64,000 bases of DNA from Alteromonadaceae bacterium (lineage in GTDB: Bacteria; Pseudomonadota; Gammaproteobacteria; Enterobacterales; Alteromonadaceae). Shown piece after piece: positions 9,844 to 19,083 of this stretch. Made by a program: the position numbers and the translations under genes. Location: positions 1-64,000 of the forward strand of contig JABSOI010000024.1 in the NCBI GenBank assembly GCA_013216015.1, written 5' to 3'. The notes under the pieces were generated by a model, which was not told the origin of the DNA, did no database searches, and saw nothing but the letters and a program-made list of their open reading frames with translations. Position 1 is the first letter of the stretch; every line of letters starts with the position of its first letter.

Positions 9844-11466
9844 ATGAATCAACCTTGGTGGCGAGGAGCCGTTATTTATCAAATTTATCCACGTAGTTTC
9901 ATGGATACTAATCAAGATGGTATCGGAGACTTAGCCGGAATTATTGAAAAACTACCCTACGTAAAAAAAATAGGGGTTGATGCAGTATGGATCTCACCAT
10001 TTTTTAAATCTCCAATGAAAGACTTTGGTTACGATATTAGTGATTACCGTGCAATTGATCCCATGTTTGGCACAATGGATGATTTTGATCAATTAATGAC
10101 AAGTGCTAAACAATTAGATCTTAAAATTATTATAGATCAGGTGTTAAGTCATACGTCAGATCAACATGACTGGTTTTTACAAAGCCGTGAAAGTAGAGAT
10201 AATGCTAAGGCTGATTGGTACGTTTGGGCTGATCCTAAAGAAGATGGTACTGCGCCAAATAATTGGTTGTCTATCTTTGGCGGCAGTGCCTGGCAATGGG
10301 AACCACGGCGTCAGCAATATTATCTGCATAATTTTTTATCTTCTCAGCCGGATCTTAATTTTCATAATGATGATGTACGTAATAATGTTTTAGATAATGT
10401 CGAATTCTGGCTAAAACATGGTGTTGATGGCTTTAGACTTGATGCGATTAATTTTTGTTATCACGATAAATTACTCAGGGATAATCCGTGTAAAGCGAAA
10501 GAAGATCGTAAGGGACGAGGATTCAGTGAAGATAATCCATATGCTTATCAATATCATAATTTTGATAATACTCAACCTGAAAATCTTGCTTTTATGGAAG
10601 ATATTCGTGCGTTAATGGATAAGTACCCTGGGGTGGTTTCTTTAGGTGAAATATCTTCTGAAGATTCTTTGTTGTCGATGTCACAATACACACAAGGCAA
10701 TAAACGTTTGCATATGGCGTATAGCTTTGAGTTGTTGACTGAAGAATATAGTCCTGCTTATATCCGTAATACGGTTGAAGAGTTAGAAGCTAATTTAACT
10801 GATGGCTGGCCTTGCTGGGCTATAGGTAATCATGATGTTACCCGGGTTGCAACGCGCTGGGGCAAAGGTTGCAAGAATCAACGTGCAAAAATGCTCAATG
10901 CGATGTTACTGTCATTAAAGGGAAGTGTTTGTAGTTATCAAGGCGAAGAACTTGGCCTTGAAGAAGCTGATGTTGCTTTTGAAGATTTACAAGACCCTTA
11001 TGGCATCACGTTTTGGCCAAAATTTAAAGGTAGGGATGGTTGCCGAACACCAATGCCCTGGGACGATGAACAGAATCAAGCGGGTTTCTCATTGAATGAT
11101 AAAACCTGGTTGCCTATAAGTGAACATCAAAAAGCTCAGTCTGTTAACACACAGGAGAGTGACGATAATTCTGTACTTAATGCTTATAAAACATTTATAC
11201 ATTGGCGTAAAACCCAATCAGAATTGATTTATGGTGATATAGAGTTTATCGATTGTGATGATAATATACTGGCATTCACTCGGAGTTACGAAGGCAAGAA
11301 GCTACTAGCTTGCTTTAATTTTTCTGAACAGGAAATAGAATTCACTTTACCAGAATACAACTCAATTAAGATGATAAACGGATTGGGTTTTGATGATGCG
11401 AGTCTTAATATTAACAAAGTTACTTTGGCTGGTAATCAAGTCATTTTTGCTGAAGTTAATAGTTAA
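9844..11466 (+). CDS. GH13 alpha-glucosidase (oligo-1,6-/alpha-1,4-glucosidase type)
   Basis: This is a 540-residue (beta/alpha)8-barrel hydrolase. It begins NQPWWRGAVIYQIYPRSFMD, typical of GH13 alpha-glucosidases. Catalytic residues are in place: nucleophile Asp200 in DGFRLDAINF, acid/base Glu269 in SLGEIS, and Asp331 in AIGNHDVTR. DTNQDGIGDL near 21-30 is the usual calcium loop. There is no signal peptide, so it should act in the cytoplasm on imported maltose or isomalto-oligosaccharides. AAGGG sits seven bases before the ATG. Two LacI-type palindromes upstream suggest sugar-dependent control. A TonB-dependent receptor follows 754 bases downstream, too far to assume an operon. Confidence 0.93.
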   Translation: MNQPWWRGAVIYQIYPRSFMDTNQDGIGDLAGIIEKLPYVKKIGVDAVWISPFFKSPMKDFGYDISDYRAIDPMFGTMDDFDQLMTSAKQLDLKIIIDQVLSHTSDQHDWFLQSRESRDNAKADWYVWADPKEDGTAPNNWLSIFGGSAWQWEPRRQQYYLHNFLSSQPDLNFHNDDVRNNVLDNVEFWLKHGVDGFRLDAINFCYHDKLLRDNPCKAKEDRKGRGFSEDNPYAYQYHNFDNTQPENLAFMEDIRALMDKYPGVVSLGEISSEDSLLSMSQYTQGNKRLHMAYSFELLTEEYSPAYIRNTVEELEANLTDGWPCWAIGNHDVTRVATRWGKGCKNQRAKMLNAMLLSLKGSVCSYQGEELGLEEADVAFEDLQDPYGITFWPKFKGRDGCRTPMPWDDEQNQAGFSLNDKTWLPISEHQKAQSVNTQESDDNSVLNAYKTFIHWRKTQSELIYGDIEFIDCDDNILAFTRSYEGKKLLACFNFSEQEIEFTLPEYNSIKMINGLGFDDASLNINKVTLAGNQVIFAEVNS

Positions 11467-11565
11467 TGTCCATCTTGAAACGGAAGTCTATTGCGGATGT
11501 GCCACTGGCACAATCTGAACACCATTGGGTCGTCCTCGCTACGACCCCGTTTCTGGACGGACACT
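11467..11565. repeat. Short inverted-repeat element, copy A
   Basis: About 99 bp begin directly after the glucosidase stop codon. The ends are inverted repeats: TGTCCATCTTGAAACGGAAG on the left matches, reverse-complemented, TGTCCGTCCAGAAACGGGGT on the right. The interior is shared with a second copy at 12112-12193. Strong secondary structure could serve as a terminator. It carries no coding potential. Confidence 0.65.
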
Positions 11566-12111
11566 AGTTAACAGAAGTTTGGATTATCCAATAATCAACT
11601 TGAATTATTCAATAATCAACAAGGTCATTTGTCGTATAAATGCAACCATTTGTCGAGAAACGGTCTTTACATTTATTATATTGTATGCAAAGCGGCTTTC
11701 TTTGCCTTGTTTTTACCTTGATATGCTGAACTGAAAATGTAATATGAAAAATAATTAGAATAAATTTAATTTTTTTTCAATGTTAATTGCGTGCGGAAAC
11801 AGGAGCTGGCAACACAAATTTATTACGACGTTTTTCGCACTTCGGTTGTCGTAGGGGGTCCTGTAGCCTTTGTTTATACTAGTTTTTATTTCTATTTATC
11901 TAGCGCGGGATGTTATACTTATTTTCGTAATTTATTGCTGTGATGTCAGGTTTCTTTTGTATAACATACTAAAAACTCATTTTTGCCCACTTGTAAACAT
12001 CTTTGCGCTGTTTTATAAATAGTAGCGCTTATTTTCGTTTTCATTTATTTTGAAAAATTTAATAAGTGAAAAAACAAAAATACATAATTATAAAATATAT
12101 AAATCTAATCA
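11566..12111. other. Non-coding spacer between glucosidase and TonB receptor genes
   Basis: About 550 bases lie between the two inverted-repeat copies. They hold short direct repeats of an AATAATCAA motif near 11590-11620, and long A/T runs. I see no gene with a credible ribosome site, and no second copy of the TGCATACGTATGCA operator. Confidence 0.5.
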
Positions 12112-12193
12112 GTGTCCATCTCTAAACGGATGTCTCTTGCGGACGTGCCATTGGGCGCCTTCGCTACGAGCTCGTTTCAGGACGAATTCTGGT
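12112..12193. repeat. Short inverted-repeat element, copy B
   Basis: This is a second, shorter copy of the element at 11467-11565. Shared blocks are GTGTCCATC, AAACGGA, TTGCGGA.GTGCCA.TGG and TTCGCTACGA followed by CGTTTC.GGACG. Copy B lacks about 20 bases present in the middle of copy A. It ends about 28 bases before the TonB receptor start, so it would lie in that gene's leader. Confidence 0.6.
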
Positions 12194-12220
12194 TAGAATA
12201 AAACTCAGTAAGGAAATAAA

Positions 12221-14785
12221 ATGTCCATTAAATTTCGTACCGGTACGTTAGCTTTAGCAGTAGGCTTGGCGTTAGGCACCACCACAGTATTTGCAGCTGA
12301 AAGTGATTCAGCGGCTAAAGAAAAAGATATTGAAAAAATTGCGGTTGTTGGAACACGCTCAGCCCCTCGTTCAATTGCAGAATCTCCAGTGCCAATTGAT
12401 ATTATTGGTGGTAATGAATTAGGTAAAAATGCCTCAAGTGATATGCTTGATATGTTAGTGGGGGCAATTCCTTCCTTTAACGTACGTGCACAGCCTATCA
12501 GCGATGCTGCATCATTGATCCGCCCTGTAAATTTACGTGGTTTATCATCAGACAGTACTTTAGTATTAGTAAATGGTAAGCGTCGTCATCGTGCATCCGT
12601 TATTGCCTTTCAAGGTGGTGGTGTAAACGATGGTGCTCAGGGTCCAGATATTTCTGTTATTCCAAGTGTTGCATTAAAGCAAGTAGAAGTGTTGCGTGAC
12701 GGCGCTGCAGCTCAATACGGCTCAGATGCTATTGCTGGTGTAATGAACTTTGTCTTGAAAAATGATGCCGATGGTGCTTCATTATCAGTAAGACAAGGCG
12801 AATATATGGAAGGTGATGGTGCATCGACCATTATTGACGGTAATATTGGTATGCCGTTTACTCAGGACGGTTTTGTTAACTTGAGTTTTCAATATAAAAA
12901 CGCTGATGCAACTAGTCGTAGTGTTCAACGCCCAGATGCTCAAGGTTTGATTGATAATGGAAATGTATTCGTTCGTGATCCTGCGCAAATTTGGGGTAAT
13001 CCGGAAATTAAAGATGATATTACCGTTTTTGGTAATGTCGGTTTAGATTTAGGTGACGATAAACAATTTTACATGTTCGGTAACTATTCTGAGCGTGACG
13101 TAACGGGTGGTTTCTACTATCGTAATCCTCATAACCGTGGCAATGTTTATTCTGTTGACGGTGGCGAGACTTTACTTGTTGGTGATTTAGATGGCATAGG
13201 TCAAGGTTCTGAATGTGCTACGGTACCTGCAAATGTTGATAATATATTAGAAACTAGCGAATATTTGTCTATGGTGGCTGATCCAAACTGTATCTCAATG
13301 AACCAAATTTTCCCGGGTGGTTATACTCCGGCGTTTGGTGGTAATATTACCGATAGTTCAATAACTGTGGGTACTAAAGGTGATATCAAATCTGGTGTTC
13401 TAGCTGATTGGAGTTTCGATTTAAGTGCTACTGTTGGTCGTAACGAATCAGCATTTAACTTAAAAAACTCTTTGAACCCATCAATGGGTCTTGATAGCCC
13501 GACTGATTTTGATACAGGTAAATATATTCAGTTGGAAAAAACCTTTAACTTTGATTTAGTGCGTAGCCTGGATCTAGGTATGGCTGAAGATTTAAACTTT
13601 GCAGCGGGTCTTGAGTGGCGTGAAGAAAGCTTCCAAATTGTTGCTGGTGAAGAAGCTTCCTGGAAAGCCGGTCCGTTAGCTGATCAACAGTTTAATATTG
13701 GCTCTCATGGTTTTAAAGGGTTTGGTCCTGAGTCACAGGGTACAAACAGTCGCCGTAATATCGCTGCTTATATTGATGTTGAAGCTTACTTAACGGAAGA
13801 TTTCCTGTTAGGTGGTGCTTTACGTTATGAAGACTTTACATCGTTCGGTTCTACTGTAAACTACAAATTAACTGCTCAATATACTGTAAGTGATGAAGTA
13901 TCACTTCGTGGTTCTCATAGTACTGGTTTCAGAGCGCCTACAGTTGGTCAAGCTAACGTAGTTAATACGCAAACTTCAATTGTTAGTGGTGATTTAATCC
14001 AGACATTCCTGGCTCCACCTACTAATCCGTTATCAGCTTTTTATGGCGGTAAAGAATTAGAACCGGAAGAATCAGTAAGTTTTGCTTTTGGTGGTGTATA
14101 TCAAAGCGGTGACTTATTCTTGACGTTAGATTACTACACCATTGAAGTAACAGACCGTCTTGCGCAATCAAGTCAAATCACTGTAGAACCTGACGATTAT
14201 GCTGCACTTGAAGCTTTAGGTGTTTCTAACCCTAACTTAATTTCAAAAGTAACTTATTTTGCCAATGATTTTGATACCACAACTCAAGGTATTGATCTTG
14301 TTGCAAACTATTCTATGGAATTGCTTAATGGTGATACTGCGTTAAGTTTAGCGTATAACTGGAATGAAACGACTGTTGATTCTTATAATCCAGAAACAAC
14401 TAAGGTTGGTAAAGTGCAACGCTTGGAAGAAGGTATGCCATCGCATCGTGCAACATTTACTGTTGCGCAAACCTGGGAAGATGTAAGCATGTTTGTTCGT
14501 GCTAACTACTTTGGTGAGTACTATGCAACGCATGCTGATGATACTAGTGATTGGGGTTCTGTGAATGCGAGTTCTGCCGTTACACTTGATGCTGAAGTAA
14601 GCTACTTCTACAGTGACGCAATAACGCTTTCAGTTGGTGCTAATAACTTGCTTGATCAAAAAGCAGAGAAGCTAAAAGAAACAGGTGGTTATAAACATGG
14701 TGCACTTGGTGCAATATATTACGAAAGTGGTCCATTTGATTACAATGGTGGTTACTACTACATGAAAGCAACTTATAACTTCTAA
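12221..14785 (+). CDS. TonB-dependent outer-membrane receptor
   Basis: An 854-residue outer-membrane transporter. A signal peptide (MSIKFRTGTLALAVGLALG..., cleavage after VFA about residue 25) is followed by a TonB-box-like IEKIAVVGTR and a plug domain with VNLRGLSSDSTLVLVNGKRR and VEVLRDGAAAQYGSDAIAGV. A long beta-barrel follows, ending in aromatic F as needed for barrel assembly. A TonB-dependent receptor imports a substrate across the outer membrane using TonB energy; the sequence alone does not identify the ligand. Proximity to the alpha-glucosidase suggests an oligosaccharide, but iron chelates are also possible. AAGGA precedes the ATG, and a terminator follows the gene. Confidence 0.92.
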   Translation: MSIKFRTGTLALAVGLALGTTTVFAAESDSAAKEKDIEKIAVVGTRSAPRSIAESPVPIDIIGGNELGKNASSDMLDMLVGAIPSFNVRAQPISDAASLIRPVNLRGLSSDSTLVLVNGKRRHRASVIAFQGGGVNDGAQGPDISVIPSVALKQVEVLRDGAAAQYGSDAIAGVMNFVLKNDADGASLSVRQGEYMEGDGASTIIDGNIGMPFTQDGFVNLSFQYKNADATSRSVQRPDAQGLIDNGNVFVRDPAQIWGNPEIKDDITVFGNVGLDLGDDKQFYMFGNYSERDVTGGFYYRNPHNRGNVYSVDGGETLLVGDLDGIGQGSECATVPANVDNILETSEYLSMVADPNCISMNQIFPGGYTPAFGGNITDSSITVGTKGDIKSGVLADWSFDLSATVGRNESAFNLKNSLNPSMGLDSPTDFDTGKYIQLEKTFNFDLVRSLDLGMAEDLNFAAGLEWREESFQIVAGEEASWKAGPLADQQFNIGSHGFKGFGPESQGTNSRRNIAAYIDVEAYLTEDFLLGGALRYEDFTSFGSTVNYKLTAQYTVSDEVSLRGSHSTGFRAPTVGQANVVNTQTSIVSGDLIQTFLAPPTNPLSAFYGGKELEPEESVSFAFGGVYQSGDLFLTLDYYTIEVTDRLAQSSQITVEPDDYAALEALGVSNPNLISKVTYFANDFDTTTQGIDLVANYSMELLNGDTALSLAYNWNETTVDSYNPETTKVGKVQRLEEGMPSHRATFTVAQTWEDVSMFVRANYFGEYYATHADDTSDWGSVNASSAVTLDAEVSYFYSDAITLSVGANNLLDQKAEKLKETGGYKHGALGAIYYESGPFDYNGGYYYMKATYNF

Positions 14786-14826
14786 GTTTAAAGTTTAAAT
14801 AAACTTAACCGTTTATTGTTTATGAT

Positions 14827-14856
14827 AAAAACCACATCTGATGATGTGGTTTTTTT
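14827..14856 (+). terminator. Rho-independent terminator of the TonB receptor gene
   Basis: The stem AAAACCACATC / GATGTGGTTTT with a short loop is followed by T residues, 41 bases after the stop codon. Confidence 0.88.
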
Positions 14857-14963
14857 ATGCAGATTTTTTATACGGCAAGAAGGTTTTCCAATAAAAAATT
14901 ATACCGATTCACAAATATATCGTAGTTAATTGATGCTCTAAAGTTGAAGTTGAAGTTGAAGTT

Positions 14964-14996
14964 GTAGGGTGGGTTAGCCGCAGGCGTAACCCACCA
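14964..14996. repeat. GTAGGGTGGGTTA-type palindromic repeat
   Basis: Single palindromic unit GTAGGGTGGGTTAGCCG ... GGCGTAACCCACCA. The same family recurs through the window (18977, 33930, 44173, 49884, 52594, 55367, 56709, 59460, 62591). It is preceded by four GAAGTT-type hexamers. Confidence 0.75.
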
Positions 14997-15065
14997 TTTA
15001 AGGGCGACCACTAATATGGTGTTTTTCATAAGACAATTTTTATTAAATAAGAATAGGAAAAAACA

Positions 15066-15488
15066 ATGAAACAGTCGATTGTTCATATCGCCATCGTGGT
15101 AAAAGATTATGATGAAGCCATAGACTTTTATGTTAATAAGTTAAAATTTGAATTAATCGAAGATATTTATCAACCTGAACAAGATAAGCGCTGGGTAGTT
15201 GTCTCACCTCCAGGGTCAAAAGGTGTAACATTATTATTAGCCCGTGCAGCAAAGCCTGAACAGCATGATTTTATCGGGAACCAAGCGGGTGGTAGAGTAT
15301 TTTTGTTTTTGAATACCGATGATTTTTGGCGGGATTATAATAGAATGCTTGCTGAAGGTATTAAGTTTGTCAGACCACCACAAGAACAAGATTACGGAAC
15401 AGTCGCCGTATTTGAAGATTTGTACGGTAATTTATGGGATTTACTGCAATTAAAGGATGACCATCCAATCGCTGTCAGAAGCGTCTGA
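15066..15488 (+). CDS. VOC-superfamily (glyoxalase/bleomycin-resistance fold) protein
   Basis: A 140-residue single-domain protein with the vicinal-oxygen-chelate fold pattern: N-terminal IVHIAIVVKDYDEAIDFYVN, a middle VSPPGSKGVTLLLA, and the C-terminal half ending VAVFEDLYGNLWDLLQL. His7 and the Glu in VFEDLYGN are the usual metal-ligand positions. VOC proteins include glyoxalases, dioxygenases and resistance proteins; the substrate cannot be told. AGGA lies upstream of the ATG. It stands alone, ending at a terminator shared with the convergent protease gene. Confidence 0.85.
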   Translation: MKQSIVHIAIVVKDYDEAIDFYVNKLKFELIEDIYQPEQDKRWVVVSPPGSKGVTLLLARAAKPEQHDFIGNQAGGRVFLFLNTDDFWRDYNRMLAEGIKFVRPPQEQDYGTVAVFEDLYGNLWDLLQLKDDHPIAVRSV

Positions 15489-15570
15489 TATACATTACAT
15501 TGGCAATGTCGCCATTGTTTACTGGTACGTATTATTATTCCAATTGGTATTGTCTTAAAATATGGATAAA

Positions 15571-15597
15571 AAAAAGCGCTGAAATCAGCGCTTTTTT
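15571..15597. terminator. Bidirectional rho-independent terminator
   Basis: The stem AAAAAGCGCTGA / TCAGCGCTTTTTT has an A run on one side and a T run on the other, so it can stop transcription from the VOC gene (plus) and from the M6 protease gene (minus), which converge here. Confidence 0.88.
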
Positions 15598-15616
15598 ATT
15601 TTAAAGCAAGGTAAAT

Positions 15617-17986
15617 CTAATGCGAATGATTAGAAATAGCGATAGCACTTACTTTTTTGTCTTTACTTTGATGTTTAACTTTAAACTTAAGACCATAGTT
15701 AGTTATGTTACGACCTGCGTCAGGCGCATCATCACTGATATACGATTTGGAATCCTTAAATTCTTTTTGTCCTTTAGTATCTTTATCTTCTAAAGTAACA
15801 CCCCAGTTCTCTTCTAAATCCAAGAACATTTTATCGTCTTTGTCTATGTTGAAAGCAGCATCATGTATTTGGTAACGAGTTGAAGCCGCAGCACCATCGC
15901 TCCAAAACAGCGTTTTCTGATCGGCATCAACAACACCTAAGAAACCGTCACCAGGATGCACACCAACATGGTTATCTGAATACTTGTTGTCAACATACCA
16001 AACAATCATACCTTCTTCGAAAACCATGGTTTGACCAGCAACGTTTATGTGAGCTAAGCCACTGTCAGTACCATTGTGTGTACGCCATTCAAGTAGGTAA
16101 TAATGTTCAGTGTAAACAAATCCATCGTTAAGAGTAAAACCAGATAATGTGAATAGATCATTTACAGAGTCTGCGTCGGCTTCTGCAATAACACTACCAT
16201 CAACTTCAATAGACAATTCGTCTATGTACATACCAGGGTTAGATACAGCACCATCGCTTACATAGCTGGTAACTAAAACTATAGTTTCACCGGCAAATGC
16301 TGATAAATCGAACTCTGCATCAACCCAGCCATTAGAGTTACCGGTAATTCCGTTACCAAGGTTGGTTCCAAAAGGATCATCAGTAGTTGTAATGTTACCC
16401 GGAAGGTAAGTTACTTCACCAGTATTCGCATTTTGAACATATACATAGCCATAATCCCAATCGGTCTCAATGTCATACCAGGTTTTAAATTTAACGTTAG
16501 CGGTAGTCGCCGCGGTTAAATCAACTACGGTATACATAATGTTGTCTAAATTATCAGACGAACCACCAAAGTAAGAGTAATCACCGCTAAGAGGAGCCGT
16601 TCCAGCTGTTGCTTTTGGTGGCAAGTTTATACGAATTACATCGTTATTTGTGCCTTTGCTAGCAGCTTCATCCAATAACAATATTGTTTCTTTATGCTCA
16701 ATATCGTCAAATTCCAGCGTTGTACCGCTTTGCCAGTTACCGCCTAATGATGTCTGAAGTTGTTCTTTAGACCAAGCACTGAAACCTGTTGGCTCTGTAC
16801 CGCCTATTGCACCAGCCCAGCTTCCAGATGACATGACTGACCAGGAAGACACCGGCTCACCACGACCAGTATATTGAGTATCGTATTCATCAGGAAGACT
16901 TAGGTCATGACCATATTCATGACTGATAACGCCAACAGCAGCATCAATAGGTGCAATGGTATAGTCATAAGCAGCCATTACGCCGTCCCAATATGGAGCG
17001 TCTGATGGAGTATCAGTTGTGAATATACCACCCAGGTTCCAGCGGTGTGACCAGACAGCATCTTCACCCAGTTGACCACCACCAGCTTCTTCACCTACGC
17101 TTGAATGGAATACCATGATGTGATCTACTAATCCATCTGGTTCCCAATAATTTCCATCACCATCAAGGTCATATCTATCTTCTAAATCGAAGTCAGCTAA
17201 ATTAACTGTTGGATCAGCTGCAACGGCTAAAACGGCTTCCATTACCAAGGCACGTGCATTGCCTCCATCGTTGCCACCGTAGTATACGGCATTTTGGCTA
17301 GCCATATACCAACCGGCAACAGTACCAGTTGTTGAATAACTGCCACCAGACTGTTTTTGGTAATATTGAGTGAAAGAATTAGCATGATAGCCGTTAGGTG
17401 CTACCCAACCGTCGTCACCAAATAATATTTTTTCGTAGTGCGCTTTATTATAATCAGCGTAATACATGCTGGTATCTTCAGGATTAATGGAGTTATGAGG
17501 GAAATCTGGGAATTCCATCAATATTGCCAATACTTTAGCTTCACGAGTTTCACCATCGTAATTTTCAAGTTTTAAATTGCCTGGCTTGCCATGTTTGTGA
17601 TGATCATGTTTATGCTTGTGATGATCATGTTTATGCTTGTCATGATCATGTTTATGTTTGTCATGGCCATGTTTATCATGTTTTTTGCCTTTTTTAACTT
17701 TTTCTTCATTTTGGCCATGATTGTTTGCAGTGTTAGTATTAGCTGCCGCCAATTCTATAGCGGCTTTTTGGCGTTCATTCAAAAAACTATTCAGTGCTTT
17801 TTCAGCATCGCCAATCGATGCATCTTTAGATATTTTGCCTGAAGTCTGTAGCATCTTAATAAGTTGCTGTTCATTAGCAATAATCCGATCAAAACCACCG
17901 GTTGAAGGTGCGTGATCTAAAGCAAATGCTGAACTGGATAAACCAGCTACGGCAAAGGCCAGGGGAAGTGATTTCAAATTAATCAT
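15617..17986 (-). CDS. Secreted M6-family metalloprotease (immune inhibitor A-like)
   Basis: The 789-residue precursor has a signal peptide (MINLKSLPLAFAVAGLSSSAF, cleavage near residue 22). A propeptide-like region follows, then a remarkable insert with 15 histidines between residues 103 and 132 made of HDKHKHDH-type repeats. The M6 catalytic domain then shows the zinc motif HEYGH at 356-360 with the following DLSLPDEYD. Downstream segments contain beta-sandwich-like sequence as in InhA proteins. InhA proteases degrade extracellular proteins and antimicrobial peptides. The gene is monocistronic, with a bidirectional terminator 20 bases past the stop. The His-rich insert may bind zinc or other metals (inference); repeats at the DNA level suggest it expanded by slippage. 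Confidence 0.88.
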   Translation of the reverse strand: MINLKSLPLAFAVAGLSSSAFALDHAPSTGGFDRIIANEQQLIKMLQTSGKISKDASIGDAEKALNSFLNERQKAAIELAAANTNTANNHGQNEEKVKKGKKHDKHGHDKHKHDHDKHKHDHHKHKHDHHKHGKPGNLKLENYDGETREAKVLAILMEFPDFPHNSINPEDTSMYYADYNKAHYEKILFGDDGWVAPNGYHANSFTQYYQKQSGGSYSTTGTVAGWYMASQNAVYYGGNDGGNARALVMEAVLAVAADPTVNLADFDLEDRYDLDGDGNYWEPDGLVDHIMVFHSSVGEEAGGGQLGEDAVWSHRWNLGGIFTTDTPSDAPYWDGVMAAYDYTIAPIDAAVGVISHEYGHDLSLPDEYDTQYTGRGEPVSSWSVMSSGSWAGAIGGTEPTGFSAWSKEQLQTSLGGNWQSGTTLEFDDIEHKETILLLDEAASKGTNNDVIRINLPPKATAGTAPLSGDYSYFGGSSDNLDNIMYTVVDLTAATTANVKFKTWYDIETDWDYGYVYVQNANTGEVTYLPGNITTTDDPFGTNLGNGITGNSNGWVDAEFDLSAFAGETIVLVTSYVSDGAVSNPGMYIDELSIEVDGSVIAEADADSVNDLFTLSGFTLNDGFVYTEHYYLLEWRTHNGTDSGLAHINVAGQTMVFEEGMIVWYVDNKYSDNHVGVHPGDGFLGVVDADQKTLFWSDGAAASTRYQIHDAAFNIDKDDKMFLDLEENWGVTLEDKDTKGQKEFKDSKSYISDDAPDAGRNITNYGLKFKVKHQSKDKKVSAIAISNHSH

Positions 17987-18284
17987 ATTGTCCTCTATTT
18001 GAATTTATTGTTATTTCCATCAATTGAACTTTTTTGTTTTAAATCATTAAACTAAAAAAGGTCAAAAAAAAGTGTATATAATATGAATAATCAATGCAAC
18101 ATTTCTCTAACATTATTTAACATAAATTTAAATATTTAATTTGTTTAATTATGTTATCGACATATCTGTTCGATTCATTTACTGTGTTCTCAACAATAAA
18201 GTTAATTCCTCTGTTAATCATTGCCTTGTTTCTATATTTTTTAAAGTCGGTGGGTTTGAAGAAATTTAAAGTAGGGCTGTTTTT

Positions 18285-18354
18285 ATTCATAAGTAAACAT
18301 TCATAAGTAAACATTCATAAGTAAATATTCATCAGTAAACATTCATCAGTAAAA
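18285..18354. repeat. Five tandem 14-bp repeats upstream of the 185-aa secreted protein
   Basis: Unit ATTCATAAGTAAAC runs head to tail five times. The last two copies carry TCATCAG instead of TCATAAG, and there are single changes at the final base. The array ends 20 bases before the start of the next gene, so copy-number changes would alter its promoter or leader. The remainder of 17987-18374 is AT-rich. A 65-codon minus-strand ORF at 18117-18314 is too weak to call. Confidence 0.85.
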
Positions 18355-18374
18355 TAGTAACAGAAAGGTTATAT

Positions 18375-18932
18375 ATGGACATTAATTATAAAACACTTAC
18401 GCTTTTATTAGTCTCAATGACAGCTGGAATGAGTCAAGCTTATGAGCTTTCAGAGCTGAATAAAGCCCTGTCGAAAAATAAGCCACAACTTATTAAGGAG
18501 ATAACAAAACACAAAATACCTTCTCAGTGCATTAAACCATCACCCGTTGTCGATATTTGGTTATTGGAGCCACTACTCGTTAAAGAAGGACTGATAAAAC
18601 AGTCAATGAGTAGAAATCAGAAACGGGAGGTTATACAGGAATATATCCGAAATAAAATTTCCCAGTACACAAGGTGCATTAAGAGCTTGAAGCCAGCAGG
18701 TGGGTTAGTTGAAAGCTTAGGCAAAGGTCCAGGAAAAGGCTTAGGGAAAAAATGCAGAAAACCAGCACTGATCCTTGATGACCGCATGCTAGAAGCATTA
18801 TTGATTAAAGATAATCAAATAGACAAATCAATGAATAAACAGCAAAGACAAGATGCGCTGCAAGCCTATAAAAACAAAAAAAAGGCGCAATTTCGATTAT
18901 GCAAGTTGAGAGCTAAGCAACTAAGTAACTAA
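18375..18932 (+). CDS. Unknown secreted protein with an internal duplication
   Basis: A 185-residue protein with a signal peptide (MDINYKTLTLLLVSMTAGMS, cleavage after QA about residue 22). Two related units of about 55 residues follow. Unit 1 contains CIKPSPVVDIWLLEPLLVKE and ends near RCIKS. Unit 2 contains CRKPALILDDRMLEALLIKD and ends near LCKLRAK. Each has two cysteines in equivalent places, which suggests a disulfide per unit in the periplasm. The units are joined by a Gly/Lys-rich linker (GKGPGKGLGKK). I recognise no family. Five 14-bp tandem repeats lie directly upstream, and AAAGG precedes the ATG. Confidence 0.7.
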   Translation: MDINYKTLTLLLVSMTAGMSQAYELSELNKALSKNKPQLIKEITKHKIPSQCIKPSPVVDIWLLEPLLVKEGLIKQSMSRNQKREVIQEYIRNKISQYTRCIKSLKPAGGLVESLGKGPGKGLGKKCRKPALILDDRMLEALLIKDNQIDKSMNKQQRQDALQAYKNKKKAQFRLCKLRAKQLSN

Positions 18933-18976
18933 CTTAGATTGTTGGCTATGTAACAGTTAATTGAATCTCAACAGTT

Positions 18977-19009
18977 GTAGGGTGGGTTACCCAACGGCGT
19001 AACCCGCCA
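18977..19009. repeat. GTAGGGTGGGTTA-type palindromic repeat
   Basis: Single palindromic unit GTAGGGTGGGTTACCCA ... GGCGTAACCCGCCA between two convergent genes. Its hairpin could end transcription from the secreted-protein gene and from the permease array. Confidence 0.7.
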
Positions 19010-19083
19010 TTTAATAGCTAACCACTCAATTACTCGGTAAAAAAAACAGTGCGTTAAGGGTTATGTCTTCGGCTACTGGTTTT

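Noticed and set aside
9645-9896. 83-codon plus-strand ORF before the alpha-glucosidase
   Set aside because: It overlaps the operator palindromes and the start of the glucosidase in another frame.
11525-11734. 69-codon ORF in the spacer after the glucosidase
   Set aside because: It begins in inverted-repeat copy A and has no coding features.
14868-15086. 72-codon minus-strand ORF with an NFNFNF repeat
   Set aside because: The repeat comes from GAAGTT hexamers in non-coding DNA, and the ORF overlaps a palindromic repeat and the VOC gene start.
18117-18314. 65-codon minus-strand ORF between the M6 protease and the 185-aa protein
   Set aside because: Its start lies inside the 14-bp tandem repeats, it has no good ribosome site, and it is compositionally like the AT-rich spacer. 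I could not support it as a gene.
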